DNA of 64,000 nt, taken from Cerrena zonata (lineage: Eukaryota > Basidiomycota > Agaricomycetes > Polyporales > Cerrenaceae). This document shows, piece after piece, positions 61,999 to 64,000 of the stretch. A model generated the notes under the pieces. It was not told the DNA's origin. It saw only the letters and a list, made by a program, of their open reading frames with translations, and did no database searches. How positions within the stretch are numbered: position 1 is the stretch's first letter; each line of letters starts with the position of its first letter. The position numbers and the translations under genes were made by a program. The DNA is taken from the NCBI GenBank assembly GCA_038087015.1, contig JASBNA010000027.1, forward strand, positions 62,001 through 126,000. The letters are read 5' to 3'.

Positions 61999-63410
61999 AT
62001 GTTAGTCGAAAATTGGTTAACTTCGATAGTATTGATTTTCAGCTTATGGTTTAATCAAGTAAATGGTTTACTCCAGCCTCTGCAAGATGATTTCTATACT
62101 GAACCATCCAACATCTCAGCTTATAAGCCGGGGGAAGTAATTAGAAAAAGGTCAATGCCCCAAGAACTTTCTCCTTATTATCCAGCTTCTTCCAGAAAAG
62201 TATATCAAATTGTTTATTGTTCCCAAGATTCTTTTGGTAAAGCAGCTGCTTATGTTGCTACCGTTTTTGAGCCAGATAATAATCCAGACCCTTCAAAGCT
62301 TCTTGCTTACCAGGCCATTGAGGATGCTGCAGATCCTGATTGTGCTCCATCGTATACTTTCGCTGCTAATACCACTTGGGTTAATGCAAATGGTAAATTC
62401 GAGTTATTATACATTGAACATGCTCTACAACAAGGTTATTACGTTGTTGCACCTGATTATGAAGGGTTAAATAATGCATTTTGTGCCAATAAAAAAAGTG
62501 GTTATGCAACTCTTGATAGTATTAGAGCAGCTAAAAACTTTGATGGAACAAAAATTGATCAAAATTGTAGTATTGTTACTTGGGGATATTCTGGGGGTTC
62601 TATTCCTGGATTATGGAGTTCAGTTTTGGCTGAATCTTACGCTCCTGAATTAAATATCATTGGTGCTGCAATTGGAGGAGCGGTACAAAATACTACCTCT
62701 GTTGCCCTTGCAGTCGATGGTACTTATAACGCTGGTATTGCAGCATTAGCCATTAAAGGAATGATGAATGAATACCCTGATGTGGAGGATTACATTTATA
62801 ATGAAGCATTAAGAAAAGATAAAATAGCTGATTTCAATAGAACGTCCGAAGTTTGTTTATTAGCGTCAATGATCGTATTTTATAATGATAATTTCTTGCA
62901 GTCGGTGATGATCATATTTTAAAGAAGGGGTTAAAGCATTAACAAGGTGGCCCAGTTAAAAGAATCACCGAAGAAAATGCAATTGATCTTGAAAATGACC
63001 CATTACCAAAATTTCCAATTTTCCTTTACAGCGGTAAACATGATATTGAAGCACCATTAGAGCAAAATGCTGAGTTAATTTATGAAATTTGGTCTGAAAG
63101 AAATATTAATTCTTTAGAATTTGAACTTGATTCAATTGCAAATCACGAAGCTGGACTTTACTTAGGAGGACCTGCAGCATTTGCCTGGATCGAAAATGTT
63201 TTCAATAAAGGACCAGTTGTTAAAGGGTCTGAGAAGAAAGAAAGATTAACAAGTTTACTTTATCCTGGGGTTGACCATAATATTGTTAAATTGACCTACC
63301 AGGCATTGCAACAAATTCAAAGGAATGGCTTACCCGATATTTTATCTGAACTTGAAGGTAGTCTCATTGGTAACATACAACAAGCTATGAAAGTTATTAA
63401 CTTACTCTAA
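61999..63410 (+). CDS. Secreted lipase (CalA/LIP family), frameshift plus stop
   Basis: A signal peptide ('TSIVLIFSLWFNQVNGL') is followed by 'FYTEPSNISAYKPGEVIRKR', the lid and oxyanion regions, 'HALQQGYYVVAPDYEGLNNAF', and nucleophile 'SIVTWGYSGGSIPGLWSSVL'. After 'MIVFYNDNFL' (about 62898) the frame shifts; GG-to-G loss in TTGCAG would restore 'AVGDDHILKKGLKH'. A TAA at 62940-62942 interrupts again. 'GGPVKRITEENAIDLENDPL', 'FPIFLYSGKHDIEAP' (catalytic Asp) and 'ANHEAGLYLGGPAAFAW' (catalytic His) then run to a TAA at 63408. Without lesions, about 470 residues. CTG at 62080 aligns with TCC of the first lipase (KPSQDS). Two lesions within 45 bp make true decay possible here. Confidence 0.8.
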
Positions 63411-63680
63411 TTTAATTCCCCGATATCTCTTCAATTCTATTTATTTATATATGTATTATTAATAAAGCTACATTCAGTAATAAGAAATAACATGATTAAA
63501 TTGAAGTATGTAAATATTAACCAGAAGAAATGAAAATCGCTAAAAATACAAGAACAAAATCAGAATCCGAAATACTGGACAAAGGGAAATGACATACCCA
63601 TTCATCCAAATTCAAAGCCATGGAAACGGGCTAAAGCAGAATTTAAATCATTTTCGCTAGCGTTCCATCTTACCATGAGC

Positions 63681-64000
63681 TTAAAAGTCTAAATACAATA
63701 AACCATCACAGGTAATTTTAGAAGCCTCCTTGACTGAGGAATCTAGAGACTCAACTTCTTGAAGAATCTTCTGTTTTTCTTCGGGACTAAGGACGTAAGG
63801 ATATTGCTTCCCCTGGATACCTTCTTGTTGTTCATGGGCTAAAGCAGTTCCATTTTCTTCATTAGTAGTTTGGGGTTGTAAACTATTGGTCAGATATGAA
63901 AGGTTGGCCGCTGGAATTGTACCGTTACTCACAACAGGATCACTCAAAAACGTGGAAACATCAATTAGGTTATCATTCAAATCATTAACTATCCCATTTA
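63681..64000 (-). CDS. C-terminal end of an unidentified protein (5' end outside window)
   Basis: The minus-strand frame is open from the right window edge to a stop at 63681, giving about 105 residues. The segment is acidic and polar ('SDPVVSNGTIPAANLSYLTNSL') and ends in a helix plus short hydrophobic tail ('LSPEEKQKILQEVESLDSSV', 'KITCDGLLYLDF'). No domain is recognisable, and nothing in it fixes a function. Convergent with the second lipase, 270 bp between stops, with no feature in that gap. Confidence 0.55.
   Translation of the reverse strand, partial: NGIVNDLNDNLIDVSTFLSDPVVSNGTIPAANLSYLTNSLQPQTTNEENGTALAHEQQEGIQGKQYPYVLSPEEKQKILQEVESLDSSVKEASKITCDGLLYLDF

Overview
This is a piece of a yeast nuclear chromosome from the CUG-Ser (Candida/Debaryomyces) clade. 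Genes are densely packed on both strands and mostly intronless. The few introns are short, with GTATGT, GTACGT or GTAAGT donors and TACTAAC-type branch points. Gene content is Candida-like: GIG1, CDC3, ACS2, SSA2, RPN4 and secreted CalA-type lipases. The two lipases give internal evidence for the altered code: CTG codons at two places in one copy align with ordinary Ser codons in the other. CTG residues should therefore be read as Ser. I cannot name the species.

Left part (1-21 kb): the 3' part of a PQ-loop membrane protein (ANY1-like); RPN4; a GPM2-like phosphoglycerate mutase divergent from GIG1; a divergent histone H4/H3 pair around a pentamer-based repeat; an HODM/DUF3445 protein; GPI18; ACS2; SSA2; a PER33/TMEM33 protein; septin CDC3 with a tiny first exon; a CinA C-terminal-domain protein; and RPN13 with one intron. 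As I recall, CDC3, H4/H3, ACS2, SSA2, GPM2 and RPN4 also lie together in C. albicans.

Middle part (21-44 kb): the Snf1-activating kinase SAK1 converges with the autophagy kinase ATG1. A 1.8-kb gene-free promoter region follows, then the giant lipid-transfer gene VPS13, FMT1, a small broken gene, the transporter MCH1 and an unidentified helical protein.

Right part (44-64 kb): SPC2 (one intron), a probable Mediator subunit MED3, TRP5 with a Gcn4 site, MZT1, RRN6, CWH41, HOP2 (three introns), GID8, an unidentified membrane protein, two tandem secreted lipase genes, and the 3' end of an unidentified gene on the minus strand.

Two properties cut across the window. First, many genes carry single-base frameshifts, including the essential CDC3 and a histone H3. 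Several lie in runs of two to four identical bases, which points to uncorrected assembly indels. Lesions are denser in the lipases, where true decay is also possible. Second, the intergenic spacers hold several short tandem repeats, two of them with higher-order structure (H4-H3 promoter; SSA2-PER33 spacer).
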